64,000 nt of DNA from Microthrixaceae bacterium (GTDB lineage: Bacteria; Actinomycetota; Acidimicrobiia; Acidimicrobiales; Microtrichaceae). The stretch spans positions 124,001 to 188,000 of the forward strand of contig JAMLGJ010000001.1 in assembly GCA_023958095.1 (NCBI GenBank), in the 5' to 3' direction. Shown here one piece after another: positions 32,239-39,695 of the stretch; within the stretch, counting starts at the first letter, position 1, and each line of letters starts with the position of its first letter. The position numbers and the translations under genes were made by a program. The notes under the pieces were generated by a model. The model made no database searches. It saw only the letters and a list, made by a program, of their open reading frames with translations, and was not told where the DNA came from.

Positions 32239-33465
32239 ATGGACGGTGCACCACCCACCTGGACCCGTGAGGCGGTCCTCTCGGAGTTCTGCGGCTCCGC
32301 GGTCACCGCACGCGACTCCGAGGCGAACCTCCTGGACCTTCCCTGCTGGCTGGAGCCCCTGCGCAACGAACGCCAGCTGTCCAACTGGGAGGACCAGGCC
32401 GACGGCATCCACGAGGGGGACATGCCGGCGCTGGCACGCGTCTGGTGGGACGCGATCAACAAGCCCGGTCATGTGCAGTCCGCGACCCTGCGACGCCACG
32501 ACGACGGGGGGTGGCACGAGATCAGGATCTCGGTGTTGGACCTCCGCCACCAGCCCGATGCCGCATGCGTGCTGGTCGCGGCTGCGGACCTGGGTCCCTG
32601 CGAACCGCCGACCCGGGTCTCCCAGCCGGTGCACACCGCGGGCGACGATGAGGCGATCGCCCGCTACGAGCGCCCGATCTGGCTCCTGCAGGAACTCGAC
32701 CGGCTCGGGTGCGTCATCAACACCGAGGGAGACACCGCAGAGATCTTCGGCCGGAGCGCTGAGGAAGTGGTGGGCCGGTCGGTCATCGAGTTCCTGCATC
32801 CCGAGGACCATCCCGCGGCCCTGGAGATGTGGACCGGCCTGCTGGGGGATCCCGGCAGCAGCCGCACGATCCGCCAGCGCATACTGCGACCCGACGGTTC
32901 CTCGCGCTGGATCGAGTCGACGGTGCTGAACCGACTCGAGGGATCCGAGAGCGGAGTGATCCTGTCCATCTCCCACGACATCACCGAGCGGCGACGCGAG
33001 GAGCGCGTGCTGCGCCGACGTGCTTTCACGGACCCGCTCACGGGACTGCCCAACCGGCTCGCCGTCGACACCGCCCTGGCCCGGATGCTCGGCACCGGTG
33101 CCGCGACGGTCGCCTTCATCGACCTCGACGGCTTCAAGACGGTCAACGACGAACAGGGCCACCGGGTGGGTGACCGGGTTCTCGAGACCGTCGCGAGGAG
33201 GCTGTCCAACGCTGTTGAGGACGACGTCACCGTCGGCCGGTGGGGAGGCGACGAGTTCGTCGCCGTCGCCGCGGGGGAACGCGAGGACGCACTCCGCTCG
33301 GCCATCGACACCGCCTTCGCCGATCCGGTGGTGCTCGGCGAGGTCGTCTGGCACCCCAGGTGCAGCTACGGGATCGCCCACGGCGATGCCCGCTCCGAAG
33401 CCGACCAGCTGGTCGTGTCGGCCGACACCGCCATGTACGAGGCCAAGGAACTGCGAAGCACCTGA
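32239..33465 (+). CDS. PAS-GGDEF diguanylate cyclase
   Basis: Soluble sensor enzyme of 408 aa that should make cyclic di-GMP from GTP. An N-terminal degenerate PAS-like region (about 20-120) is followed by a PAS/PAC domain (about 140-255), with IFGRSAEEVVGRSVIEFLHPED and ending HDITERR, then a GGDEF domain (about 262-408) with FTDPLTGLPNR, FIDLDGFKTVND and the active-site WGGDEF (335-340). No inhibitory RxxD site is seen five residues ahead of the GGDEF. There is no membrane segment. With the CHASE-GGDEF-EAL protein it is the second cyclic-di-GMP enzyme in the window. Confidence 0.92.
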   Translation: MDGAPPTWTREAVLSEFCGSAVTARDSEANLLDLPCWLEPLRNERQLSNWEDQADGIHEGDMPALARVWWDAINKPGHVQSATLRRHDDGGWHEIRISVLDLRHQPDAACVLVAAADLGPCEPPTRVSQPVHTAGDDEAIARYERPIWLLQELDRLGCVINTEGDTAEIFGRSAEEVVGRSVIEFLHPEDHPAALEMWTGLLGDPGSSRTIRQRILRPDGSSRWIESTVLNRLEGSESGVILSISHDITERRREERVLRRRAFTDPLTGLPNRLAVDTALARMLGTGAATVAFIDLDGFKTVNDEQGHRVGDRVLETVARRLSNAVEDDVTVGRWGGDEFVAVAAGEREDALRSAIDTAFADPVVLGEVVWHPRCSYGIAHGDARSEADQLVVSADTAMYEAKELRST

Positions 33466-33478
33466 CGCGACACCGCGC

Positions 33479-34834
33479 TCAGGCCACCCGCAGCCAGTCG
33501 TCGTCCTGGGGTCCCGCATCGGGAAGGGCCCTCATGTCCTCGGCGTCCACCAGCTCGAAGTCGGCGAGCACCATGCCCGGTGTGCCATCCGGCGGGGAGA
33601 CGATCGAGCGCAGGTCTGCGGGGTCCCACTCCGGTGACATCTCCCCGATCAGGTGCATCGCCCCCTCCGAGAGGCTCTCCGCCGGACCCATGGAATCGAC
33701 GATGATGGCGCCGTGGCGCTTCAGTGCCGCCACGATCGTGGTCGCCTGGGGGCACTGCTGGGCGTCACAGCCGAGTTCGAAGTCTCCACGCAGCCGCAGG
33801 CGCGCCCCCATCGGCACCGGTCCGGCACCCTCGGGGGCATCCGCGAAGGTGTCGGCTCCGCCGGTGCCGTCGGTGACCGTCGCCGGCCAGACGCTCCGGT
33901 CGGCCGAGACCAGGTTCTTGGGCAGCACCGCCGATACCGCGTGGTCGATCTCCCCGGCCTCCAGCACCTCCGCGACACGGATCAACCCGCCGAGTCCCGA
34001 CAACCCCGAACCCCCGCGTGCGCTGGCGGGTTTCTCGGTGGTGCCGTCGCATCCGGGATCGAACACCGGGTTGGCGGGCACCTCCGGACAGGGCCCCTCA
34101 CCCCAGGTGCGCGACAGCCGCCGGTTGTTGCTGCGCAGGTCGAACATGCTCAGGCGGTTCGCCTCGAGGCGGCCCGAGGCGGCCATGAGCAACCCGTTGA
34201 ACCCGATGAACTCGGCGCTGGTGCACTCATCGGTGTCGAGGATGTAGAGCCGGTTGTCGGTCGAGGGATCCAGGGACATCTGCGACCACCGGAGCTGTCC
34301 CGGCGGTGGAGCCTGCAGCTCCATGGTGAACCATGGCACCCCGAGGGCCTCCAGCCCCGCGTCGTCGGCATCGGAGGAGCGGGCGTGGTTCAGGTTCCCC
34401 GGTGCGAGCCAGTTGGATGCCACCCGGAACGTGGCGGGACCACTGCCATCCGACGGCACGATGTTGAGGCCCTCCCCGCTGTCGGCTCCGAAAGCCGCCC
34501 GAACCGGTGCGCCGGCCCCGGCGACCATGCGCGCCGCCGGGTCGGAGGGGTCCGCCAACGCAACGGCGTCGCCCGCGACCACGGAGTGCCAGACGTTGTC
34601 GCGCGGGAAGATGGTGCATCCGCCATCCCCCACCGTGGCGATGGTGTCGGGGATGTACCCGTCGGCATCGGCCGCCGGATCGGGGATGGATGAACCCTGC
34701 CCCGTGGCGCCCCCGGGCAGCGGATCGCTGCTGCGGGACGGGTCCCGCCCACCCAGCACCACCACGGCGAGCGCACCGACCGCCACTCCCGCCAGCACGG
34801 CGGCCGCGGTGACCCGCTTCAGCCGCGGATCCAA
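33479..34834 (-). CDS. Exported or membrane-anchored protein of unknown function
   Basis: 451-aa protein with an N-terminal signal anchor (about 7-28, VTAAAVLAGVAVGALAVVVL) and a polar linker. The mature part begins GCTIFPRDNVWHSVV, a pattern met in secreted uncharacterised proteins with a FPxDNxW block, and contains six or more Cys that could form disulfides. No catalytic motif is recognised. The start is TTG at 34834, inside the end of the haloalkane dehalogenase gene (16-bp overlap), so the two are probably co-transcribed. An alternative start further inside would remove the signal anchor. Function unknown. Confidence 0.72.
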   Translation of the reverse strand: MDPRLKRVTAAAVLAGVAVGALAVVVLGGRDPSRSSDPLPGGATGQGSSIPDPAADADGYIPDTIATVGDGGCTIFPRDNVWHSVVAGDAVALADPSDPAARMVAGAGAPVRAAFGADSGEGLNIVPSDGSGPATFRVASNWLAPGNLNHARSSDADDAGLEALGVPWFTMELQAPPPGQLRWSQMSLDPSTDNRLYILDTDECTSAEFIGFNGLLMAASGRLEANRLSMFDLRSNNRRLSRTWGEGPCPEVPANPVFDPGCDGTTEKPASARGGSGLSGLGGLIRVAEVLEAGEIDHAVSAVLPKNLVSADRSVWPATVTDGTGGADTFADAPEGAGPVPMGARLRLRGDFELGCDAQQCPQATTIVAALKRHGAIIVDSMGPAESLSEGAMHLIGEMSPEWDPADLRSIVSPPDGTPGMVLADFELVDAEDMRALPDAGPQDDDWLRVA

Positions 34835-35721
34835 CTCACCAGCAGTTCCGCCACCTCGGGACCCCTGTCCTCCTGGAGGAAGTGTCCCGCCCCTTCGATC
34901 GTGGTGTGGGGTTGGCCGTGCGTCCCGGGAATCCGCTCGTGGAACACACCGTCACCACCGCCGGTGATCGGATCGCTGTCGCTGAAGGCCACGAGGAAGG
35001 GACGGTCGAAGCGTTCGAGGGACTCCCAGGCGGCCACGTTGTCGGGCACCGCCGGGTCGTCGGGCTCGAGGGGCACCAGAGCGGGGAAGATGCGGGCCCC
35101 GGCCTTGTGGGCCTCGTCGGGGAAGGGGGCGTCGTAGGCGGCCACCTCCTGTTCGGTGAGCCCGTCCACGGTTCCGCCGGCGACGATCTGGCCCACCGGC
35201 AGCACCTCCGCGCTCTGGGAGAAGTCCCGCCAGGCCCGGAACGCCTCGGTGGCACCGTGGCCGACCGGCATCCCCGTGTTGGCCACGCACACCCGGGCGA
35301 ACCGGTCGCCGTGCTCGGCCACCAGCCTCAGGCCGATGAGACCTCCCCAGTCCTGTCCGAAGAGGGTCACGGCCTGCAACCCGAGACCGTCGAAGAGCGC
35401 CGAACGCATCCACTCCACGTGGCGGGCATAGGTGTAGTCACCGGTCTCGGTCGGTTTGTCGGAACGCCCGAAGCCGACCAGGTCGGGCGCCACGACCCTG
35501 AGGCCCGCCCCGGTGAGCACGGGGATCATCTTGCGGTACAGATAGGACCAACTCGGTTCCCCGTGCATCAACAACACGACCTCGCCGTCCGCCGGGCCCT
35601 CGTCGAGGTGGTGCACGCGAAGTGTCCCACCCTCGCCGTCGGGAACCTCGAGGTAGTGGGGTTCGAAGTCGTATCCGGGAAGCGAGTCGAACCGGTCGTC
35701 CGGGGTGCGCAGGTACCGCAT
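34819..35721 (-). CDS. dhlA-like: Haloalkane dehalogenase (HLD-I type)
   Basis: Alpha/beta-hydrolase of 300 aa that should hydrolyse carbon-halogen bonds. Nucleophile D124 sits in FGQDWGGL, followed by the halide-binding W125; a second Trp in the cap, W164, is placed like the cap Trp of DhlA. The acid is D250 in SDSDPITGG and the base H280 in GAGHFLQED. HGEPSWSYLYRKM gives the oxyanion turn. The Asp after the nucleophile strand and the cap Trp point to subfamily HLD-I. The ATG at 35721 lies 7 nt after TACGGT and gives the standard length; the longer open frame to 35766 was rejected. Substrate unknown. Confidence 0.9.
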   Translation of the reverse strand: MRYLRTPDDRFDSLPGYDFEPHYLEVPDGEGGTLRVHHLDEGPADGEVVLLMHGEPSWSYLYRKMIPVLTGAGLRVVAPDLVGFGRSDKPTETGDYTYARHVEWMRSALFDGLGLQAVTLFGQDWGGLIGLRLVAEHGDRFARVCVANTGMPVGHGATEAFRAWRDFSQSAEVLPVGQIVAGGTVDGLTEQEVAAYDAPFPDEAHKAGARIFPALVPLEPDDPAVPDNVAAWESLERFDRPFLVAFSDSDPITGGGDGVFHERIPGTHGQPHTTIEGAGHFLQEDRGPEVAELLVSWIRG

Positions 35722-35728
35722 CCCCAGG

Positions 35729-35734
35729 ACCGTA
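35729..35734 (-). promoter_or_regulatory. -10 element TACGGT, leaderless start of haloalkane dehalogenase gene
   Basis: TACGGT on the minus strand ends 7 nt before the ATG at 35721. It lies 35 bp from the opposing -10 of the DUF308 gene. Confidence 0.5.
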
Positions 35735-35768
35735 CCGGCAGATCCCGCACGCCGCTTGTCGAGCACTG

Positions 35769-35774
35769 TAGGTT
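35769..35774 (+). promoter_or_regulatory. -10 element TAGGTT, leaderless start of DUF308 gene
   Basis: TAGGTT ends 7 nt before the ATG at 35782. Confidence 0.55.
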
Positions 35775-35781
35775 CTGGCCC

Positions 35782-36345
35782 ATGAGCTACTCCTCGGAGC
35801 CGGTCGACGTCGAGGTGCGGGGGCCGAATCCGTGGCTGGCGATCGTGATCCTCGGCACGCTCACCGGCCTGTTGGGCATCTGGCTCACCGTGAGTGCCAT
35901 CGCGGGCACGAAGTTCTCCCTCGCATGGATCGCGTTCCTGTTGGCCCTGGGGCTGTTCCTCAACGGGCTGGCCGAGCTCTCATGGGCGCCCGACCGCCGT
36001 TCCCCGGCGATCGGCTACGTGCTCGGGGTGCTCTTCATCGTCGGCGGTGTGGTCGTGTTGATCCGCCCGGGTAGTGGGTTGCGCGCCCTCGCGGTGGTAC
36101 TCGGCATCGTGCTGATCGCGGTGGGCCTGGCCCAGACCGCAGTCGCGTTCATGGGCCGCGACGAGCTGCGTCACTGGGCGTGGATCGCCGTGTTCGGGCT
36201 CCTGACCATTGCGATCGGTGTCGCCGCCATCGTCTGGCCGACCGCAACCGTCCGGGTGCTCGCGCTCCTGTTCGGAATCCGCCTGCTCGTCATCGCGCTG
36301 GGCACGATCGGCGTTGGAATGAACTTCAAGCAACTCGCCGCCTGA
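35782..36345 (+). CDS. HdeD-family / DUF308 membrane protein
   Basis: 187-aa integral membrane protein with six hydrophobic segments in pairs (about 17-40, 47-63, 74-90, 97-120, 129-150, 153-178), the layout of DUF308 proteins related to E. coli HdeD. The repeated phrases ILGTLTGLLGIWL, LGVLFIVGGVVVLI and FGLLTIAIGVAAIVWP fit the internal repeats of that family. HdeD is linked to acid resistance in E. coli, but that role cannot be carried over to this organism. The DUF4190 gene follows after 68 bp on the same strand. Confidence 0.85.
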   Translation: MSYSSEPVDVEVRGPNPWLAIVILGTLTGLLGIWLTVSAIAGTKFSLAWIAFLLALGLFLNGLAELSWAPDRRSPAIGYVLGVLFIVGGVVVLIRPGSGLRALAVVLGIVLIAVGLAQTAVAFMGRDELRHWAWIAVFGLLTIAIGVAAIVWPTATVRVLALLFGIRLLVIALGTIGVGMNFKQLAA

Positions 36346-36413
36346 GGGCCACGGGCAGCCCTGCCACGACCCAGTCAACCAGGACCGCACCCACCGACCA
36401 CCGAGAGGCACAA

Positions 36414-37079
36414 GTGTCAGACCTTCCACCCCTTCCGGGATCAGGCGACAACTCGCCGGACGACAACCCCACGACGCCACGGCCCGGGGCCGCGCCACCG
36501 CCGCCTCCGGCCGGCACGCCACCACCGCCCGGGGGAACTCCCCCGCCTCCCGGAGCCGCCCCGCCACCCCCCGGGGGCACTCCCCCGCCCCCCGGCGGGA
36601 CTCCACCGCCGGCGGGCCCACCTCCCGGACAGTGGAACCAACCCGCTCCCGGAGCGGGCGCGCCTCCCCCCGGAGGGCCTCCCGCGGCCCAGTGGGGACA
36701 GGCCCCTGCCGCCCCACCACCCGGCACCCCCTACGGAGCTCCCGCAGCGCCCTCCCAGGGCACCAACGGCCTGGCAGTCGGCTCGCTGATCCTCGGAATC
36801 CTCAGCTTCTTCTGCGTGGGGCTGATCGCAGGTCCGATCGCCATCGTGCTCGGCTTCCTCGGACGCAAGAAGGCCAACGAGGAGATGGCCGGGAACGGCG
36901 CCGGCATGGCCCTGGCCGGCATCATCACCGGCGCACTCGGATTCGCGGTGTCACTGGTCTTCGTGCTGTTCACCTTCGTGTTCACCGAGAGCGTCGTCAA
37001 CGAACTCGACGACATCAACTCGGATCCCAGCGACGGCATCTGCAACGAGGACCGGTACTGGCAGGACCCCGACTGCTGA
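36414..37079 (+). CDS. Proline-rich DUF4190 membrane protein
   Basis: 221-aa protein. The first ~115 residues are very rich in Pro and Gly, with tandem PPPPGGTPPPPG-like units, probably disordered. A DUF4190 domain follows (about 118-200), with GLAVGSLILGILSFFC and the small-residue loop before MALAGIITGALGF, giving two membrane helices, then a third hydrophobic stretch and an acidic end with two Cys. GTG at 36414 with GAGAGG 5 nt upstream was chosen. The mRNA ends at a hairpin at 37094-37127. Pro-rich DUF4190 proteins are common in actinobacteria and have no settled function. Confidence 0.82.
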   Translation: MSDLPPLPGSGDNSPDDNPTTPRPGAAPPPPPAGTPPPPGGTPPPPGAAPPPPGGTPPPPGGTPPPAGPPPGQWNQPAPGAGAPPPGGPPAAQWGQAPAAPPPGTPYGAPAAPSQGTNGLAVGSLILGILSFFCVGLIAGPIAIVLGFLGRKKANEEMAGNGAGMALAGIITGALGFAVSLVFVLFTFVFTESVVNELDDINSDPSDGICNEDRYWQDPDC

Positions 37080-37093
37080 CCCCACTCGCTGCA

Positions 37094-37127
37094 CGGGGCG
37101 CCCGGACCTGACGGGACGGGCGCCCCG
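37094..37127. terminator. Terminator hairpin between convergent DUF4190 and decarboxylase-family genes
   Basis: Perfect 10-bp inverted repeat CGGGGCGCCC / GGGCGCCCCG with a 14-nt loop, lying 15 bp after the plus-strand stop and 8 bp after the minus-strand stop. There is no T run; it probably serves both genes. Confidence 0.5.
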
Positions 37128-37134
37128 GCAGGGT

Positions 37135-37863
37135 TCAGCCGAGTGGTTCGGGCCAGAAGAAGGTGCCGCTGAGGCCCTCTCCCCACATGGCGATGTCGGG
37201 GGTGCGCGGCAGGCCCATCGCCCGCAGTTCCTCGGAGACCGCAGCCGTTCCGAGTTCGAGTTCGACCTCCGCGGGATCCACGATGCCCGGGGGAAGTTCG
37301 ATCTCGAGTGGCAACAGCGTGGCCACACCGTCGATGTAGGAGTAGGTGGCGCTGCTCTCCATGTTCGGCTCTCCCGCCGGTTCAACCCGTGGGACTCGAA
37401 GGCTCAGCGCCGGCTCGCCGTCCATCGACAACTCGATGGACACGCTCTCGTCGCCGTAGTCGAACGAGATCTCCTCGACGGTCTTGGGCAGTCCCAGAAC
37501 CTCGTTGCCCGCACGACAGGTCATCTGCTGGTTGACCGGCATGCGCCACTGGAACGCCCCGACGGCGTCGGGCTTCGACCGGGGGGCCACGAGGACGCCG
37601 AAGTTGACCTCGTCGTAGTCCCCCCATGGGTTCTCGATGTAGTCCACGAGAGCCATCACCAGCATCGCGGTGCCACCCATGTCGGCAACCTCGAACGCCT
37701 CACCGGGGATGACCGCCGCGGCGGCATCCAGTGGGACCGACCAGGTGAGCGTCGCCGAGTTCATCCTCGGCACGACCATCGGGAAGTCGATCGACACGCC
37801 GTCGATCTCGCCCCAGTGCCGGGTCGGTTCGCTGCGAGCCCGTGAGTCGGTTGCCTCTGTCAT
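37135..37863 (-). CDS. Acetoacetate decarboxylase-family protein
   Basis: 242-aa protein of the ADC fold (PF06314). DYDEVNFGVLVAPR, PVNQQMTCRAGNEVLGLPKTVEE (about 115-137) and MWGEGLSGTFFW follow the family blocks; the Lys in GLPKTVEE is at the position of the Schiff-base Lys of acetoacetate decarboxylase. The neighbouring residues that tune that Lys differ from classical ADC, so it may act on another beta-keto acid or in secondary metabolism. GGAGG lies 7 nt before the ATG, which overlaps the stop of the beta-propeller lipoprotein gene (ATGA). The coupling of an enzyme to a surface lipoprotein is unexplained. Confidence 0.82.
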   Translation of the reverse strand: MTEATDSRARSEPTRHWGEIDGVSIDFPMVVPRMNSATLTWSVPLDAAAAVIPGEAFEVADMGGTAMLVMALVDYIENPWGDYDEVNFGVLVAPRSKPDAVGAFQWRMPVNQQMTCRAGNEVLGLPKTVEEISFDYGDESVSIELSMDGEPALSLRVPRVEPAGEPNMESSATYSYIDGVATLLPLEIELPPGIVDPAEVELELGTAAVSEELRAMGLPRTPDIAMWGEGLSGTFFWPEPLG

Positions 37864-39065
37864 GCGTTTGCCTCCACGTCGTTCCATACATCGATGCTGC
37901 CCGAGTAGTTGGCCACCCAGATGCGGCCGGTCGACGCGTCGTAGCTGATCCCTATCGGATGGTGCCCGGCGGGCACGGTCTGCAGGATCGACATGTCAGA
38001 GGTTGCCAGCTTCGAGACGTCGTCGCTCGAGTAGTTCACCACGTACAGCGCCGTGCCGTCGGCCGAGATGTCCATCGAGCGCGGGTGGGTGCCGGTGGCG
38101 ACCTTGGCCACGACCTCGCCGGAGTCGAGGTCCACCTTCGCGACCTTGCCCTCCTTGTTGAGGGTCACGTACAAGTACCTGCCCTCGGGGCCCATGACGA
38201 GGTGACGCGGACCGAGGCCCACACCCAGGGTGCGCACGACCTGGCCGGAGGCGATGTCGACGGCCACCACCTCGGAACCACCCATGATCGCCACGTACGC
38301 CGTGGCGCCGTCCGGACTCAGCGCGATCCCGCGCGGGTAGCGGCCGATGGGGACCGTGTGTCGGACCTCTCCGGTCTCCACGTCCGCGATCGTCATGTCG
38401 TAGGTGCACCAGTTGGTGGCCATCACCGTCGAGCCGTCGGGAGTGACGGCCACGTACTTGGGCACCGCCCCCGTGGGTATCACCTGGTCCACCTGCCAGG
38501 TCTCGGTGCTGATCCGGTACAGGTAGCTGGGCGGGGTGCCGTCGGATGGGCTGCACTTGTCCGAACCCTCCCGGAACCCGGGCCCGTACATCGAGTAGTT
38601 GGAGACGTACACCGCTTCGCCGCCGGGCATGAAAGCGGCCTCGACGGGGGCACCGGAGTACTCGCCCTCCTTGTCGATCCCGAACTCCGACAGCGTCACC
38701 GAATCCGGAACGGTCGCGATGAGGTTGCCGTCCGCGTCGTAGGCGGTGACGGTGTGGCGATACATCATGTTCTGCGCCGTGACCACCCCGTCGTCGGAGG
38801 CCACCACCGACTTGGGGCTGATGTCCCCGGTGATGCGGGTCAGCTTCTCCATGGTGAGCGTGTCGGCCGGCGGGCGCGGTGGTGCGGTCGTCGTCGTGGT
38901 GGTCGCGGTCGTGCTGGTCGTGGTGGCGTCCACCTCGATCGAGGTCTCCGGGAGGTCACCGGCGACCGTCGAGCTGCTCGTGCCGGCACACGCCGCAGCG
39001 GTGAACAACAGGCTCGCGGTGGCGGCGAAGAGGACGCGCCCCGCGGGCGTGGACGACACGGTCAT
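37860..39065 (-). CDS. YVTN-type beta-propeller lipoprotein
   Basis: 401-aa lipid-anchored extracytoplasmic protein. The signal peptide ends in the lipobox TAAACAG (Cys at about 26), followed by a Thr-rich linker (about 45-65). The rest is a seven-bladed propeller of YVTN/YncE type: repeated units such as AVTPDGSTVMATN, ALSPDGATAYVAI, VMGPEGRYLYVTL and DISADGTALYVVN, each about 42 residues apart. Such propellers bind proteins or small molecules at the cell surface. The ATG at 39065 was chosen at the start of the signal peptide. It is translationally coupled to the decarboxylase-family gene. Confidence 0.88.
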   Translation of the reverse strand: MTVSSTPAGRVLFAATASLLFTAAACAGTSSSTVAGDLPETSIEVDATTTSTTATTTTTTAPPRPPADTLTMEKLTRITGDISPKSVVASDDGVVTAQNMMYRHTVTAYDADGNLIATVPDSVTLSEFGIDKEGEYSGAPVEAAFMPGGEAVYVSNYSMYGPGFREGSDKCSPSDGTPPSYLYRISTETWQVDQVIPTGAVPKYVAVTPDGSTVMATNWCTYDMTIADVETGEVRHTVPIGRYPRGIALSPDGATAYVAIMGGSEVVAVDIASGQVVRTLGVGLGPRHLVMGPEGRYLYVTLNKEGKVAKVDLDSGEVVAKVATGTHPRSMDISADGTALYVVNYSSDDVSKLATSDMSILQTVPAGHHPIGISYDASTGRIWVANYSGSIDVWNDVEANA

Positions 39066-39178
39066 CAACCAAGCGTGCCACCCGGGAAACCCGCGAGCGA
39101 GTCGGAGCACCCGCGGGCACGCAGTCGTTCCCGGCCGGCAGGGAGCGGCACCGCATCCACGCCGGGACTCCAGCGGGC

Positions 39179-39184
39179 TACGTT
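39179..39184 (+). promoter_or_regulatory. -10 element TACGTT, leaderless start of first PH-domain gene
   Basis: TACGTT ends 7 nt before the GTG at 39192, which identifies the true start within a much longer open frame. Confidence 0.55.
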
Positions 39185-39191
39185 CGCGTCG

Positions 39192-39695
39192 GTGAGCGAC
39201 CCGAACAGAGACGCCGAGCCCTTCGAAGCACCCGGTGGCTCCTGGCAGCGTGTATCGCCGAAGCTCGCCACGGCGCGCCGGGTGTCGGTACTACCGGTAC
39301 CCGTCGCGATGCTCGTCGCCTCCGTCGTGCTGTGGCTCACCAACCTGACCGCGGCGGCACTGGTGGTCGCGCCCGTCGGACTCCTGCTGCTCGCGTGGTC
39401 CTGGTGGCTGGTCGGGCGCCAGGTGAGGGCGATCGGCTTCGCGGAGCGCCGGGACGACCTGCTGGTGGTCAGCGGCATCATGTTCCGGCGTCTGGTCGTC
39501 GTGCCCTACGGACGCATGCAGCTGGTCGACCTGTCCGCCGGCCCGCTCGACCGCGCCCTGGGGCTGTCCACGGTGCAGCTGCACACCGCAGCCGCCACCA
39601 CCGACGCATCGATTCCGGGGCTGCGCACCGCGGATGCCGCCCAGTTGAGGGACCGGCTGGCCGCCGCCGGCGAGCAACGCTCCGCGGGACTGTGA
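39192..39695 (+). CDS. Bacterial PH-domain membrane protein (YdbS-like)
   Basis: 167-aa protein with two membrane helices (about 33-52 and 54-76), followed by one bPH2 (DUF304) domain (about 80-160): RRDDLLVVSGIMFRRLVVVPYGRMQLVDL and STVQLHTAAA. This is the layout of Bacillus YdbS, which works with a larger YdbT partner. Here the next gene encodes a YdbT-like protein and starts inside this stop codon (GTGA), so the two are translated together. In Bacillus the pair affects resistance to some antimicrobials; no function is shown here. Confidence 0.87.
   Translation: MSDPNRDAEPFEAPGGSWQRVSPKLATARRVSVLPVPVAMLVASVVLWLTNLTAAALVVAPVGLLLLAWSWWLVGRQVRAIGFAERRDDLLVVSGIMFRRLVVVPYGRMQLVDLSAGPLDRALGLSTVQLHTAAATTDASIPGLRTADAAQLRDRLAAAGEQRSAGL

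Noticed and set aside
37842-39695. 617-aa plus-strand protein ending in the PH-domain sequence
   Set aside because: Most of it is antisense to the beta-propeller lipoprotein; only the part from GTG 39192 has membrane and PH-domain content.
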